From positions 1 to 64,000 of the forward strand of contig CAYXHF010000001.1 of NCBI GenBank assembly GCA_964464815.1: 64,000 nucleotides of DNA, read 5' to 3'. The notes beneath the pieces are model-generated. The model searched no databases, was not told the origin of the DNA, and saw only the letters and a program-made list of their open reading frames with translations. Source of the DNA: UBA11524 sp964464815 (GTDB lineage: Bacteria; Bacillota; Clostridia; Christensenellales; Aristaeellaceae). Shown here in pieces: positions 24,197-31,857 of this stretch (position 1 is its first letter; each line of letters opens with the position of its first letter). The position numbers and the translations under genes were made by a program.

Positions 24197-25053
24197 TGGA
24201 TTATACCTTGCGGGAATGGGTGCAGCTGGCCAAGGATGGCTCGATTGCCACGTGCGCGATTGCAAAACAGGCCGAGGAGTCGGCGCAGAGCGAGGAAAGC
24301 GTCCGCGAAAGAATGCGGCATCATCTGCATTGCATGCAGGATGCGGTGCAGCAGGGACTGGATGCGCAGCTGCGTAGTGTCACAGGGCTGACGGGCGGTC
24401 AGGCGGCATTGCTGCAAAAGCGCTTGCAGGAAGGAAAATGCCTGGCCGGTAGCCTGCTGGGAAAGGCAGAGGCGTATGCGCTGGCAACAGCGGAGTGTAA
24501 TGGCTGTATGGGAAAAATTGTGGCCGCTCCGACGGCAGGCGCGTGTGGTATTCTGCCTGGCGCGGTGCTGGCGATGATGGAGGAAAAGCATATCCCGGAG
24601 GAACAGGCGGTTGACGCGCTGTTCGTGGCGGCGGCAGTCGGACAGTCCATTGCGACACAGGCGAGTATTTCCGGCGCGGAAGGCGGCTGTCAGGCGGAAT
24701 GCGGTTCGGCGGCGGCCATGGCGGCGGCGGCGCTGGTGTATCTGGAGGGCGGCAATGCCCAGCAATGCGCGGATGCGGCGGCGTTTTCGCTGATGAACCT
24801 GCTGGGGCTTGTGTGTGACCCAGTTGGCGGTCTGGTGGAGGTGCCGTGTGTGTACCGGAATGTTGGCGCGTCGGGCGTGGCGTTCACGGCGGCAGATATG
24901 GTGCTGAGCGGCATTCGCTGCCCGATTGAGCCGGATGAAATCATTCTGGCGATGAAGGAGGTCGGCGATGCGCTGCCGACCACGCTTCGTGAAACGGGCG
25001 AAGGTGGATGCGCGGCGTGCGAAAGCATCTGCCGGAGACTGAAAGGAAACTGA
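24196..25053 (+). CDS. sdaAA: L-serine dehydratase, iron-sulfur dependent, alpha subunit
   Basis: Catalytic half of the enzyme, holding an oxygen-sensitive [4Fe-4S] cluster. 285 residues. MGKIVAAPTAGACGILPGAV and QASISGAEGGCQAECGSAAA carry conserved cysteines; NLLGLVCDPVGGLVEVPC holds two more. Overlaps sdaAB by one base. A perfect hairpin terminator follows, shared with the convergent spoIIA operon. Confidence 0.93.
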   Translation: MDYTLREWVQLAKDGSIATCAIAKQAEESAQSEESVRERMRHHLHCMQDAVQQGLDAQLRSVTGLTGGQAALLQKRLQEGKCLAGSLLGKAEAYALATAECNGCMGKIVAAPTAGACGILPGAVLAMMEEKHIPEEQAVDALFVAAAVGQSIATQASISGAEGGCQAECGSAAAMAAAALVYLEGGNAQQCADAAAFSLMNLLGLVCDPVGGLVEVPCVYRNVGASGVAFTAADMVLSGIRCPIEPDEIILAMKEVGDALPTTLRETGEGGCAACESICRRLKGN

Positions 25054-25061
25054 TGCCATAA

Positions 25062-25104
25062 CAACGGCTGTTGCAGCAAAAAAACTGCAACAGCCGTTGT
25101 TTTA
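25062..25104. terminator. Bidirectional terminator between sdaAA and spoIIAB
   Basis: CAACGGCTGTTGCAG and CTGCAACAGCCGTTG form a perfect 15-bp stem with a 7-base loop and TTTT on the plus side. On the minus strand it begins at the very stop codon of spoIIAB, leaving no room for a third gene. Confidence 0.9.
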
Positions 25105-25539
25105 CATTATGGGTAGGGTTGGAATGCGCTTTTTCATGCGCACGGTCGTGCCCTGACCGGGCGAGGAGGTGACGGACAGATCGTCCATGAACGTCTGCAT
25201 GACGGCAAAGCCCATGCCGCTGCGCTCCTGCTCGGGATGCGTGGTGAAGAAAGGCTCCATGGCCCGCTGAATGTCGGAAATGCCTCGGCCCTTGTCGGTC
25301 ACGTCGATGGTCAGAAGAGTGCCGTCAATCTGGGCGCGTAGGATGACCATGCCGCGCGTACCCTCGTAGCCGTGGACGATGGCGTTCGTGACGGCCTCGG
25401 AGACGGCGGTCTTGATGTCCGCTAATTCGCTGACGGTCGGGGAGAGCTGAGCCGCAAAGGCGGCAATGACCACGCGGGCAAAGCCTTCGTTCTCCGGTAG
25501 GGATAGGAACTGCGTTTCCATTTCGTTGTGATGACTCAT
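25102..25539 (-). CDS. spoIIAB: Anti-sigma F factor SpoIIAB
   Basis: Serine kinase and anti-sigma factor that holds sigma-F inactive in the predivisional cell and mother cell. 145 residues of GHKL-ATPase fold: DIKTAVSEAVTNAIVHGYEG (N box), VTDKGRGISD (G1) and SGMGFAVMQTFMDDL (G2). This wording is SpoIIAB rather than RsbW. The ATG overlaps the spoIIAA stop by ATGA. sigF normally follows in the same operon, but here the terminator overlaps the stop codon. Confidence 0.93.
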   Translation of the reverse strand: MSHHNEMETQFLSLPENEGFARVVIAAFAAQLSPTVSELADIKTAVSEAVTNAIVHGYEGTRGMVILRAQIDGTLLTIDVTDKGRGISDIQRAMEPFFTTHPEQERSGMGFAVMQTFMDDLSVTSSPGQGTTVRMKKRIPTLPIM

Positions 25540-25862
25540 GCGCGTGCCTCCTGCTGTTTGTCCAGCTGACGAATGATTTTGTCCAGACCGGACATGTGGA
25601 ACAGGCGCTTGATGTGGGCGTCCATGCCGTAGACGGCTAATTGCCCGCCACGGTCGCGTAAAATGCGATACCGCCCCAAAACAACGCCGATGCCGGAGGA
25701 ATCCATGAAGGTCAGCGCGGAAAAATCAAGAACCAGCGTGCGGATGGTGCGATCCATCAAAAGCGCATCCAGATCGCGCCGTACCCCTTGTGCGCAGCAG
25801 TGATCCAGCTCGCCACGGATGCGCACAATCAGCCGATCACCATCGCGAATTGATTGTAGCAT
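25536..25862 (-). CDS. spoIIAA: Anti-sigma F factor antagonist SpoIIAA
   Basis: STAS-domain protein that frees sigma-F by binding SpoIIAB when unphosphorylated. 108 residues. The phosphorylated serine is Ser55 in FMDSSGIGVVLGRY. Start: ATG giving MLQSIRDGDRL with AGGAGGGAG about 12 bases upstream; a longer frame to 26033 has no site. A candidate sigma-H promoter lies upstream, as in Bacillus where spoIIA is sigma-H-driven. First gene of a two-gene operon. Confidence 0.92.
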   Translation of the reverse strand: MLQSIRDGDRLIVRIRGELDHCCAQGVRRDLDALLMDRTIRTLVLDFSALTFMDSSGIGVVLGRYRILRDRGGQLAVYGMDAHIKRLFHMSGLDKIIRQLDKQQEARA

Positions 25863-25896
25863 AGAGAAAAACTCCCTCCTGTTTTTGTCGCCGGAA

Positions 25897-25926
25897 CAGT
25901 TCGTCAAAGACAATGCGCTTTCCTGC
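25897..25926 (-). promoter_or_regulatory. Candidate sigma-H promoter of spoIIAA-spoIIAB
   Basis: On the minus strand GCAGGAAAG, 12 bases, GACGAACTG. Compared with the Bacillus sigma-H pattern (AGGA core, 11-12 bases, GAAT core) the -35 is strong and the -10 has GAAC in place of GAAT. Position and gene agree; not proven. Confidence 0.45.
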
Positions 25927-25989
25927 GATGAAAAATGGGAGGTTTTGTCGAAGTGAAAAAAAGCATTCGCAAAAAACGACATTTGCATG

Positions 25990-26014
25990 TAAAAAAAGCC
26001 GGATTTCTCCGGCA
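25990..26014 (-). terminator. Rho-independent terminator of the ydcZ-like gene
   Basis: On the minus strand GCCGGA and TCCGGC pair around GAAA and are followed by seven T. It also marks the end of the alarmone-synthetase transcript. Confidence 0.85.
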
Positions 26015-26039
26015 AATGGATGCTTTTCGTCACCGTGCG

Positions 26040-26471
26040 TCACGTTTTGAGCTTCATGAGGATGACGCCACCCACCATCAGCGCCACGCCGAGCCACTTC
26101 TCCCACGTGAAGGGCAGCTTCTCCGCACCCAGCCAGCCGAAGAAGTCAATCAGCGCGGCGACGGTGAGCTGGGAAAGCAAAATGGTGGAGATGGCAACCG
26201 TTGGCGTCAGATTGCCGATGGCCCACATGACCGTGAGCGTAATGACCGGCGCAAGGACGCCGCCAAGCCATGAATACCAGGGTGCCTGGGGCAATTGACG
26301 GATGTTGCCACTGCCAAAGAAAATGGCGACAAGCAGCGCCAGCACAAAGCCGACAAGCTGCACAAATGCGTTCGTTTCCAGCGTGCCGACCTTTTCGCCA
26401 AGGCGTGTGTTCATCACGCCCTGAAAGCTCATGGCGGCACCGGCCAGTAGGGCAGAAAGAAAACCCAGCAT
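26040..26471 (-). CDS. DMT-family transporter, DUF606/YdcZ type
   Basis: 143 residues with five hydrophobic helices (GFLSALLAGAAMSFQGVMNT at the start, LGVALMVGGVILMKLKT at the end). This half-size member of the drug/metabolite transporter superfamily probably dimerises. Substrate unknown. GGAGG precedes the ATG. It lies 59 bases after the TIM-barrel gene on the same strand with no terminator between, so it is probably the last gene of the two-component/alarmone-synthetase transcript. Confidence 0.83.
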   Translation of the reverse strand: MLGFLSALLAGAAMSFQGVMNTRLGEKVGTLETNAFVQLVGFVLALLVAIFFGSGNIRQLPQAPWYSWLGGVLAPVITLTVMWAIGNLTPTVAISTILLSQLTVAALIDFFGWLGAEKLPFTWEKWLGVALMVGGVILMKLKT

Positions 26472-26530
26472 ACAAAGGCACCTCCCTATCGTTGGGAATA
26501 GTATGGCCGTATGCTGGGGAAATATGCGTA

Positions 26531-27202
26531 TTACTCGCGGTAGCGCGTCATCATGGCCTTGAATAGCTCCTGCGCCGAGGGCGGCGTGTAGGTGATGGCG
26601 TTCGCACCGGCTTCGATGGTGGCTGAAATGGTGTCCGGCTTGTTGCCGCCGGTGGCAATAATCGGGAAATCAGGGTATTCCTGCCGGATGCGCCGGACGA
26701 TGGCGGGCGTGTTCGGGCCGCCGGCAACGTTGAGGATGGATGCTCCGGCGGCAATGCGCTGGGAGATGTCGGTCTGCTCATCCACCACAGTGATGATGGA
26801 GGGAATATCCACGGCCTTGGAAACGGCCATCAGGTTCAGGTTTGAAATGGGTGCATTGAGCACAACGCCCATGGCGCCCTGTGCCTCGGCGTCCTTGGCG
26901 AGGGATACGGTGCGGATGCCCTGTGTCGTTCCGCCGCCAACGCCGCAGAAAACGGGAATGTAGGATGCTTTGATAATCGCATCGCTGATGGATTGCTGCG
27001 GTGTAAAGGGATAAACGGCAAAGACCGCGTCTGCATCACAGTTTTTGATAATGGCCAGGTCGGTGGTGAAGACAAGGCTCTTGATGCGGCGGCCGTAAAT
27101 CACAATGCCGCTGGCCCGGCGAATTTCTGCGGGCATTTCCAGAATGTTGTGGCGCAGACGGCTGTCAATTTGCGGGGGAAGCTTCTTGGGCTGCTGCTCC
27201 AT
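26531..27202 (-). CDS. Predicted TIM-barrel protein of unknown function
   Basis: 223 residues. Alternating strand/helix pattern with glycine-rich turns is typical of a (beta/alpha)8 barrel. VFCGVGGGTTQGIRTVSLAK, ASILNVAGGPNTPAIVRRIR and PIIATGGNKPDTISATIEAG look like loop motifs; the last resembles the phosphate-binding end of NanE, ThiE and TrpC-like barrels. It is probably a phosphosugar- or nucleotide-binding enzyme, but no catalytic signature lets me name a reaction. Some databases call such proteins hydrolases; I see no support for that. It starts 15 bases after relQ, so it is cotranscribed with the alarmone synthetase. Confidence 0.65.
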   Translation of the reverse strand: MEQQPKKLPPQIDSRLRHNILEMPAEIRRASGIVIYGRRIKSLVFTTDLAIIKNCDADAVFAVYPFTPQQSISDAIIKASYIPVFCGVGGGTTQGIRTVSLAKDAEAQGAMGVVLNAPISNLNLMAVSKAVDIPSIITVVDEQTDISQRIAAGASILNVAGGPNTPAIVRRIRQEYPDFPIIATGGNKPDTISATIEAGANAITYTPPSAQELFKAMMTRYRE

Positions 27203-27217
27203 GGGAATGACACCTCC

Positions 27218-27898
27218 TTAGGGCTTTTTCTCCTCCGTCTCCTTGGGCACGAGGAGATCCACCTGGTCGTGAATGGCCTGCATACGCTGGTCAAGGGATG
27301 CAATGTCGGTGGCGACGCGCTGCAATTCGTCCGAAATGTGCTTGGGAATGCTCTCCTGTGCCTTGTAGCGCAGGGAGTGCTCCAGCGTCGCCCAGAAGTC
27401 CATGGCGATGGTGCGAATCTGCACCTCGACCGGCACGAGAATGCGCCCCTCGGAGAGAAAAACGGGAATTTCGACAATCAGATGCAGGCTGCGATAGCCG
27501 TTGGCCTTGGGTTCGCGGATATAATCCGACATGCGAATCAGATGCACGTCGTCCTGACCAACCAGCAGATTGGCAATCGTATACACATCCTGCACGTAGG
27601 AGCAAATGACGCGCACACCAGCAATGTCCTGCAAATTCTCCACCGCGCTGCTGATGCTGACCGGATAATGGCGGCGCTTGAGCTTCTCCATCATGGACTG
27701 GATGGATTTCAGACGGCTCTGCATGTGGTGAATGGGGTTGCGGCGGTGGCGCAGTTGGAATTCGTCATCCAGAATTTCCAGCTTCGTCTGCACTTCGCGG
27801 ATGGCGGCGGAGTAGCGCGACTGGACAGAGAAGAATTCATCGACCATGTGCTGAAACTCTTCACTGACCTGCTGCAATTGGTGCGGATCGGTGGTCAT
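27218..27898 (-). CDS. relQ: Small alarmone synthetase, RelQ/YjbM type
   Basis: Makes (p)ppGpp from ATP and GDP/GTP, without a hydrolase domain. 226 residues, the length of RelQ-type enzymes. DIAGVRVICSYVQDVYTIA, YIREPKANGYRSLHLIVEIP (the G-loop with its conserved Tyr) and VPVEVQIRTIAMDFWATLEH (catalytic Glu-x-Gln) are diagnostic. The C-terminal helix DQRMQAIHDQVDLL would form the tetramer. Its start codon lies 38 bases inside the preceding histidine kinase gene; GGAGG at 9 bases confirms that start. Long coding overlap with a sensor kinase is unusual. Confidence 0.92.
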   Translation of the reverse strand: MTTDPHQLQQVSEEFQHMVDEFFSVQSRYSAAIREVQTKLEILDDEFQLRHRRNPIHHMQSRLKSIQSMMEKLKRRHYPVSISSAVENLQDIAGVRVICSYVQDVYTIANLLVGQDDVHLIRMSDYIREPKANGYRSLHLIVEIPVFLSEGRILVPVEVQIRTIAMDFWATLEHSLRYKAQESIPKHISDELQRVATDIASLDQRMQAIHDQVDLLVPKETEEKKP

Positions 27899-29261
27899 GG
27901 GTGTTTCCCTCCGTTTCTGATGTGGCGTGTTTGGGCTGGTAGGGAATCTGAACGCGGAAGGTCGAGCCTTCGCCTAAGCGGGACGTGACGGTGACGCTGC
28001 CGCCCAGCATGTCCAGAATGCGCTTGACCAGGCATAGGCCAAGTCCAACACCTTCCTGCTTGCGGGATGCATCGGCCTGATAGAAGCGGTCGAAAATGCG
28101 CGTGACGGTTTCTTCGCTCATGCCGACACCGTGGTCGGTGATTTCCACCACGGCCGTATCAGCGGCAAAAACGCGAATCTCGATGGCGCTGCCCGCAGGG
28201 GAGAATTTGATGGCGTTTTGAATGATGTTGCTCCAGACGTGGCTGAGCAATTCCTCATCCGACTGGACGGCAATACTGTCCAAATCCAGCTGTAGGTCAA
28301 TGTCCTTGGCGCTCCATGTCGGCTCCAGACGCAGAATGACCTGGCGCAATTGCTCGTCCAGGGAAAAGCTGCTGAGTGACGCCGGGCCGGTCTGCTGCTC
28401 CAGTGATGACAGGCGCAGTAGCGTCTGCGACAGGCGCGAGAGGCGGTCGCTCTCCTGCGCGATGAGGGCAATGTATTCCTGCTGCTGTTCAGGGGTCAGG
28501 CCGGGCATTTGCAGAAGGCGCGCAAAGCCGCGAATAGAGGCGATGGGCGTCTTGAACTCATGGCTGATGGAGCTGATGAAGTCCTTTTGCAGATAGGACG
28601 TGCGGCTGAGCGCCTCGGTCATGCCGTTGAAGGAACGCATCAATTCACCCATTTCGCCAGGAACGTGGGACGAATCCAGCTTGACGGTGAAGTCGCCGTC
28701 CTGCACCTTGCGCGTGGCGCTGGTGATGGCATGCACAGGGCGCGATATCCAGTAGGAGGCAAGCGTCACCATTAGCGCGAAGACGGCCAGAAAGCTGCTG
28801 GAAGAGAAGATAATGCGCGCAAAGGCCACGCCGTAGCTGTGACGGGTGCCTACCGTGGCAATTTCCAGCACGCCGGAGCGCGTCTGGACGTAGGTGATGG
28901 GCTGCTGTCCGGTACGCATGAGGGACACGATGCCCGTGCGGCGCAATTCGTGCTGGACGGAGGTGGAAAGCAGGGATGCCTCTGCTTCCGTGAGCTGCGA
29001 GACGGCGATGCCCTCTTCATCCAGCAGGGAAATCAGCTCGTTGGTGTTCAAATCCGTGCGCTGCTCCAATTCCAGAAAGTACAGCGCCAGGGCACGCTCC
29101 TTCAGGCGCAATTCCTGCAAAAGGCTCAAATGCGAAAACAGGAACGCAAATATAATGCTGATGATGCTGGCCAGCAGGGAGCAGGCCAGCAATAGCGCCA
29201 TCGTGCGGCTGCGGAAGGAATAGGGTGTTTTCAGAAGATGATTGTGACGCTGCTTATCCAT
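27861..29261 (-). CDS. Sensor histidine kinase
   Basis: Membrane sensor that phosphorylates the response regulator encoded just before it. 466 residues: membrane segment 1 at about 21-46, an extracellular domain of about 110 residues, membrane segment 2 near 155-175, a HAMP linker, HisKA with SISHEFKTPIAS (phosphorylated His234), then HATPase_c with the N box (VWSNIIQNAIKFS), ITDHGVGMSEE and GVGLGLCLVKRIL. The start overlaps the regulator by 8 bases (ATGGATAA). The last 12 codons overlap relQ. Signal unknown; the nearby pump suggests envelope stress or a toxic compound. Confidence 0.92.
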   Translation of the reverse strand: MDKQRHNHLLKTPYSFRSRTMALLLACSLLASIISIIFAFLFSHLSLLQELRLKERALALYFLELEQRTDLNTNELISLLDEEGIAVSQLTEAEASLLSTSVQHELRRTGIVSLMRTGQQPITYVQTRSGVLEIATVGTRHSYGVAFARIIFSSSSFLAVFALMVTLASYWISRPVHAITSATRKVQDGDFTVKLDSSHVPGEMGELMRSFNGMTEALSRTSYLQKDFISSISHEFKTPIASIRGFARLLQMPGLTPEQQQEYIALIAQESDRLSRLSQTLLRLSSLEQQTGPASLSSFSLDEQLRQVILRLEPTWSAKDIDLQLDLDSIAVQSDEELLSHVWSNIIQNAIKFSPAGSAIEIRVFAADTAVVEITDHGVGMSEETVTRIFDRFYQADASRKQEGVGLGLCLVKRILDMLGGSVTVTSRLGEGSTFRVQIPYQPKHATSETEGNTHDHRSAPIAAGQ

Positions 29262-29928
29262 TTTTGACCGCCTTGTAGCCTAAACCGCGAACGGTGACGA
29301 TGCTGAAATCGGGGAAGACCTCGCATTTTTCGCGCAGACGCTTGATGTGTACGTCAACGGTACGCTCGTCGCTTTGTGCGTCCATGCCCCAAATCTCGTC
29401 CATCAGCTGACGACGGGTGAAAATCTGCATCGGGCTGGATAGCAGCTTGAAGAGCAGGAAGAATTCCTTTTTCGGCAGCGTCAATAGCGTGTCGCCACGC
29501 TGCACGGTCAGGGAATCGTAGTCCAGATGCGTTTGCCCAATCGTCAGCTGGTGGCTGGTCATGGCCTGTGATCGGCGCAACAGTGCCTGCACGTGCAGGA
29601 GCAGCTCATCCAAATCTACAGGCTTGGTCAGATAGTCATCAGCGCCGGCGGTGAAGCCTGTGCGCTTGTCATCAATGGTATCGCGTGCCGTGACAAGCAT
29701 AATCGGCAGGCGCGGATATGTCCGGCGCAGCAGCTGTGTCAGCTCCCAGCCATCCATCACGGGCATCATGACATCGGCAATCACCAGATCGGGCAGCACC
29801 CGGTCAATGGCGTCCAGCGCCTCCTGACCATTGCCCGCGTTGACAACAGAATAGCCGTTCATGCCTAAAAAAGCGCCCATCATGCGCTGTAAAGTCGTAT
29901 CATCCTCAACGACCAGAATCGTAAACAT
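29254..29928 (-). CDS. OmpR/PhoB-family response regulator
   Basis: 224 residues. Receiver domain with VVEDD (8-10 acids), phosphorylated Asp52 in VIADVMMPVMDG and Lys102 in YLTKPVD. The C-terminal winged helix has LPKKEFFLLFKLL, QLMDEIWG and TVDVHIKRLREK. Start: ATG with AGGAGG 10 bases upstream; a GTG six bases earlier is too close. A good promoter ends one base short of the stop codon of the permease gene, so this system can be transcribed apart from the pump. Confidence 0.93.
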   Translation of the reverse strand: MFTILVVEDDTTLQRMMGAFLGMNGYSVVNAGNGQEALDAIDRVLPDLVIADVMMPVMDGWELTQLLRRTYPRLPIMLVTARDTIDDKRTGFTAGADDYLTKPVDLDELLLHVQALLRRSQAMTSHQLTIGQTHLDYDSLTVQRGDTLLTLPKKEFFLLFKLLSSPMQIFTRRQLMDEIWGMDAQSDERTVDVHIKRLREKCEVFPDFSIVTVRGLGYKAVKNG

Positions 29929-29963
29929 CGGCACAACGCCTCCTCTATGGTATCTCTACATAC

Positions 29964-29992
29964 ATTATATCACATGGAGCGCAAAGCATCAA
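29964..29992 (-). promoter_or_regulatory. Promoter of the response regulator-kinase-relQ operon
   Basis: On the minus strand TTGATG, 17 bases, TATAAT, lying within the last codons of the permease gene. Confidence 0.65.
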
Positions 29993-31160
29993 TAGGATTT
30001 AGTCGGGAAGCTTTGCGTGCGGGCGCCCAGCCAAAGAGGATGCCAACCGTCGCCGAGAAGACAAAGGCCAGTGTAATGGCGCCAACATTGAGAACAAAGG
30101 GAATATCAATCAGCACCGCAATGGCGAGGGACACCAGATTGCCCACCACAATGCCGATGCCACCGCCCAGCAGTGAAAGCATGATGGATTCAAGCAAAAA
30201 CTGCACCTGAATCAGCCACGGAGACGCACCGAGCGCCTTACGCAAACCAATCTCCGTCGTGCGTTCACTGACGGAAACGAGCATCATGTTCATGATGCCA
30301 ATGCCGCCAACCAGCAGGGCGATGGAGGCGATTCCGGCCAGCAGGGTCGTCATCATGCCCGTGATGGTGTTCATGGTGTCCAGCAGGGAATCCAGATTGA
30401 TGAGGCGATAGGTGTTGTCGCGATAATTAAAGCTTTCGTCCAGATATTGCCGGACGGCACTGACGGTTGCGGAGGCATACTCAGAATCCCGCAAATACAG
30501 CGTCAGGGAAGAGATGGTGCTTCTACCGGCCAGACGCATGGCCGCAGGATAGGGAATGATGGCCGTGCCGCCGTCGCCGGAAGCAGACATCATCGACATG
30601 ACATCGTTGCCGCTGTCTTCATTCAGCACGCCGACGATGGTGAAAAACTGGCCATGCAGGATGATGGACTGATCCAGTGGGTCATCGTTGGGGAAAAGCT
30701 GACTGGCAAGCGTCTGGTCGATGATGCACACGTGGCTGGAACGGTCCATGTCGATGGGCGAAAAGGCGCGGCCACGGCCAATCAAATCGTCAGAGAGGGA
30801 AAAGTACACGTCGCTGTGTCCTTCAAGAGTGACATCCTCCACCAGATGGCCAGCTTCAGCGGCGTAGGTGGTGAGCGAGAGATTCGGGTCAATGCCCGCA
30901 ACGTTATCAATGGCGGCAAGGCGCGTTAAATCCTGCGTCCCAAGCCCCTGCTTGATGGACGTGCCCGTGACGCTCAGGGTCAGTTTGCCAGCACCGAGTG
31001 CGGAAAACTGGTTGGTGATTTCTCCCGTGGCGCTGCTGACGGTCGTAACCAGTGCGATAATGGCCGTCACACCGATGATGATGCCCAGCATCGTCAGGAA
31101 GGTGCGCATTTTGTTGGCGCGGATGTTTTGCCACGACAGGCGAAGGCTTTCTTTAAGCAT
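29970..31160 (-). CDS. MacB-type ABC transporter permease
   Basis: 396 residues. N-terminal membrane segment (MRTFLTMLGIIIGVTAIIAL), a large extracytoplasmic MacB-core domain of about 220 residues, then three C-terminal helices including GIASIALLVGGIGIMNMMLV and ERTTEIGLRKALGA, the FtsX/MacB signature. Works with the ATPase that overlaps it by 8 bases (ATGCTTAA) and the adaptor upstream as a tripartite-like Gram-positive exporter of peptides, antibiotics or lipids. Start: MLKESLRLSW; a longer frame lies inside the ATPase gene. Confidence 0.9.
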   Translation of the reverse strand: MLKESLRLSWQNIRANKMRTFLTMLGIIIGVTAIIALVTTVSSATGEITNQFSALGAGKLTLSVTGTSIKQGLGTQDLTRLAAIDNVAGIDPNLSLTTYAAEAGHLVEDVTLEGHSDVYFSLSDDLIGRGRAFSPIDMDRSSHVCIIDQTLASQLFPNDDPLDQSIILHGQFFTIVGVLNEDSGNDVMSMMSASGDGGTAIIPYPAAMRLAGRSTISSLTLYLRDSEYASATVSAVRQYLDESFNYRDNTYRLINLDSLLDTMNTITGMMTTLLAGIASIALLVGGIGIMNMMLVSVSERTTEIGLRKALGASPWLIQVQFLLESIMLSLLGGGIGIVVGNLVSLAIAVLIDIPFVLNVGAITLAFVFSATVGILFGWAPARKASRLNPIDALRSM

Positions 31161-31845
31161 CTTCCGGCACCCCCACACTGATTTCGCCATCGAGAATGCG
31201 GACGATGCGCCGTGCGTGGCGTGCGATTTCAATGTCGTGCGTAATCATGATGATGGTGCGGCCTTCCTCGTTCAGCTCGTGGAAGAGGCCCATGACCTGA
31301 CGGCCGGTGGCGCGATCCAGTGCGCCCGTAGGCTCGTCCGCAAGGAGGATGCTGGGGTCATTGGCCAAGGCACGTGCAATGGCCACACGCTGCTGCTGGC
31401 CGCCGGAAAGCTGGCTGGGGTAGTGCTGCATCTTGTCATGCAGACCGACCTTTTGCAGCATGCGCGCCGCGTGATTGTGACGCTGTGCGGCACCCATGCG
31501 GGCGTAAATCAGCGGCAGCTCCACATTTTGCAGGGCCGTCTGGCGCGGCAGCAGCTGGAAGGACTGGAAGACAAAGCCGATTTCCTTGGAGCGCACCTTC
31601 GCCAGCTCCTTTTCACTCAGCGCACAAACGTCGCGACCGTGCAGGTGATAGCTGCCGCTGCTGGGTGTATCCAAACAGCCGATGATGTTCATCAGCGTCG
31701 ATTTGCCAGAACCGCTCGGGCCTAAAATTGCAACAAATTCGCCCTTTTCGACCTGCAAGTCAATGCTGCGCAGGACGGCCTGGGTTTCATCGCCCATGCG
31801 GTAGGTTTTGCAGATGTTCTGCATCGAAAGAATCGTTTCTGCCAT
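31153..31845 (-). CDS. ABC transporter ATP-binding protein (MacB/LolD type)
   Basis: 230 residues. Walker A LGPSGSGKST (41-50), Q-loop FVFQSFQLLPRQTAL, signature LSGGQQQRVAIARAL, Walker B ILLADEPTGALD and switch His in IIMITHDIEIA. The short length and the GALD after Walker B are typical of the MacB/LolD group. It sits 12 bases after the adaptor gene, is preceded by GGAGG, and overlaps the permease. Confidence 0.94.
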   Translation of the reverse strand: MAETILSMQNICKTYRMGDETQAVLRSIDLQVEKGEFVAILGPSGSGKSTLMNIIGCLDTPSSGSYHLHGRDVCALSEKELAKVRSKEIGFVFQSFQLLPRQTALQNVELPLIYARMGAAQRHNHAARMLQKVGLHDKMQHYPSQLSGGQQQRVAIARALANDPSILLADEPTGALDRATGRQVMGLFHELNEEGRTIIMITHDIEIARHARRIVRILDGEISVGVPEDA

Positions 31846-31857
31846 GCAAGTGCCTCC

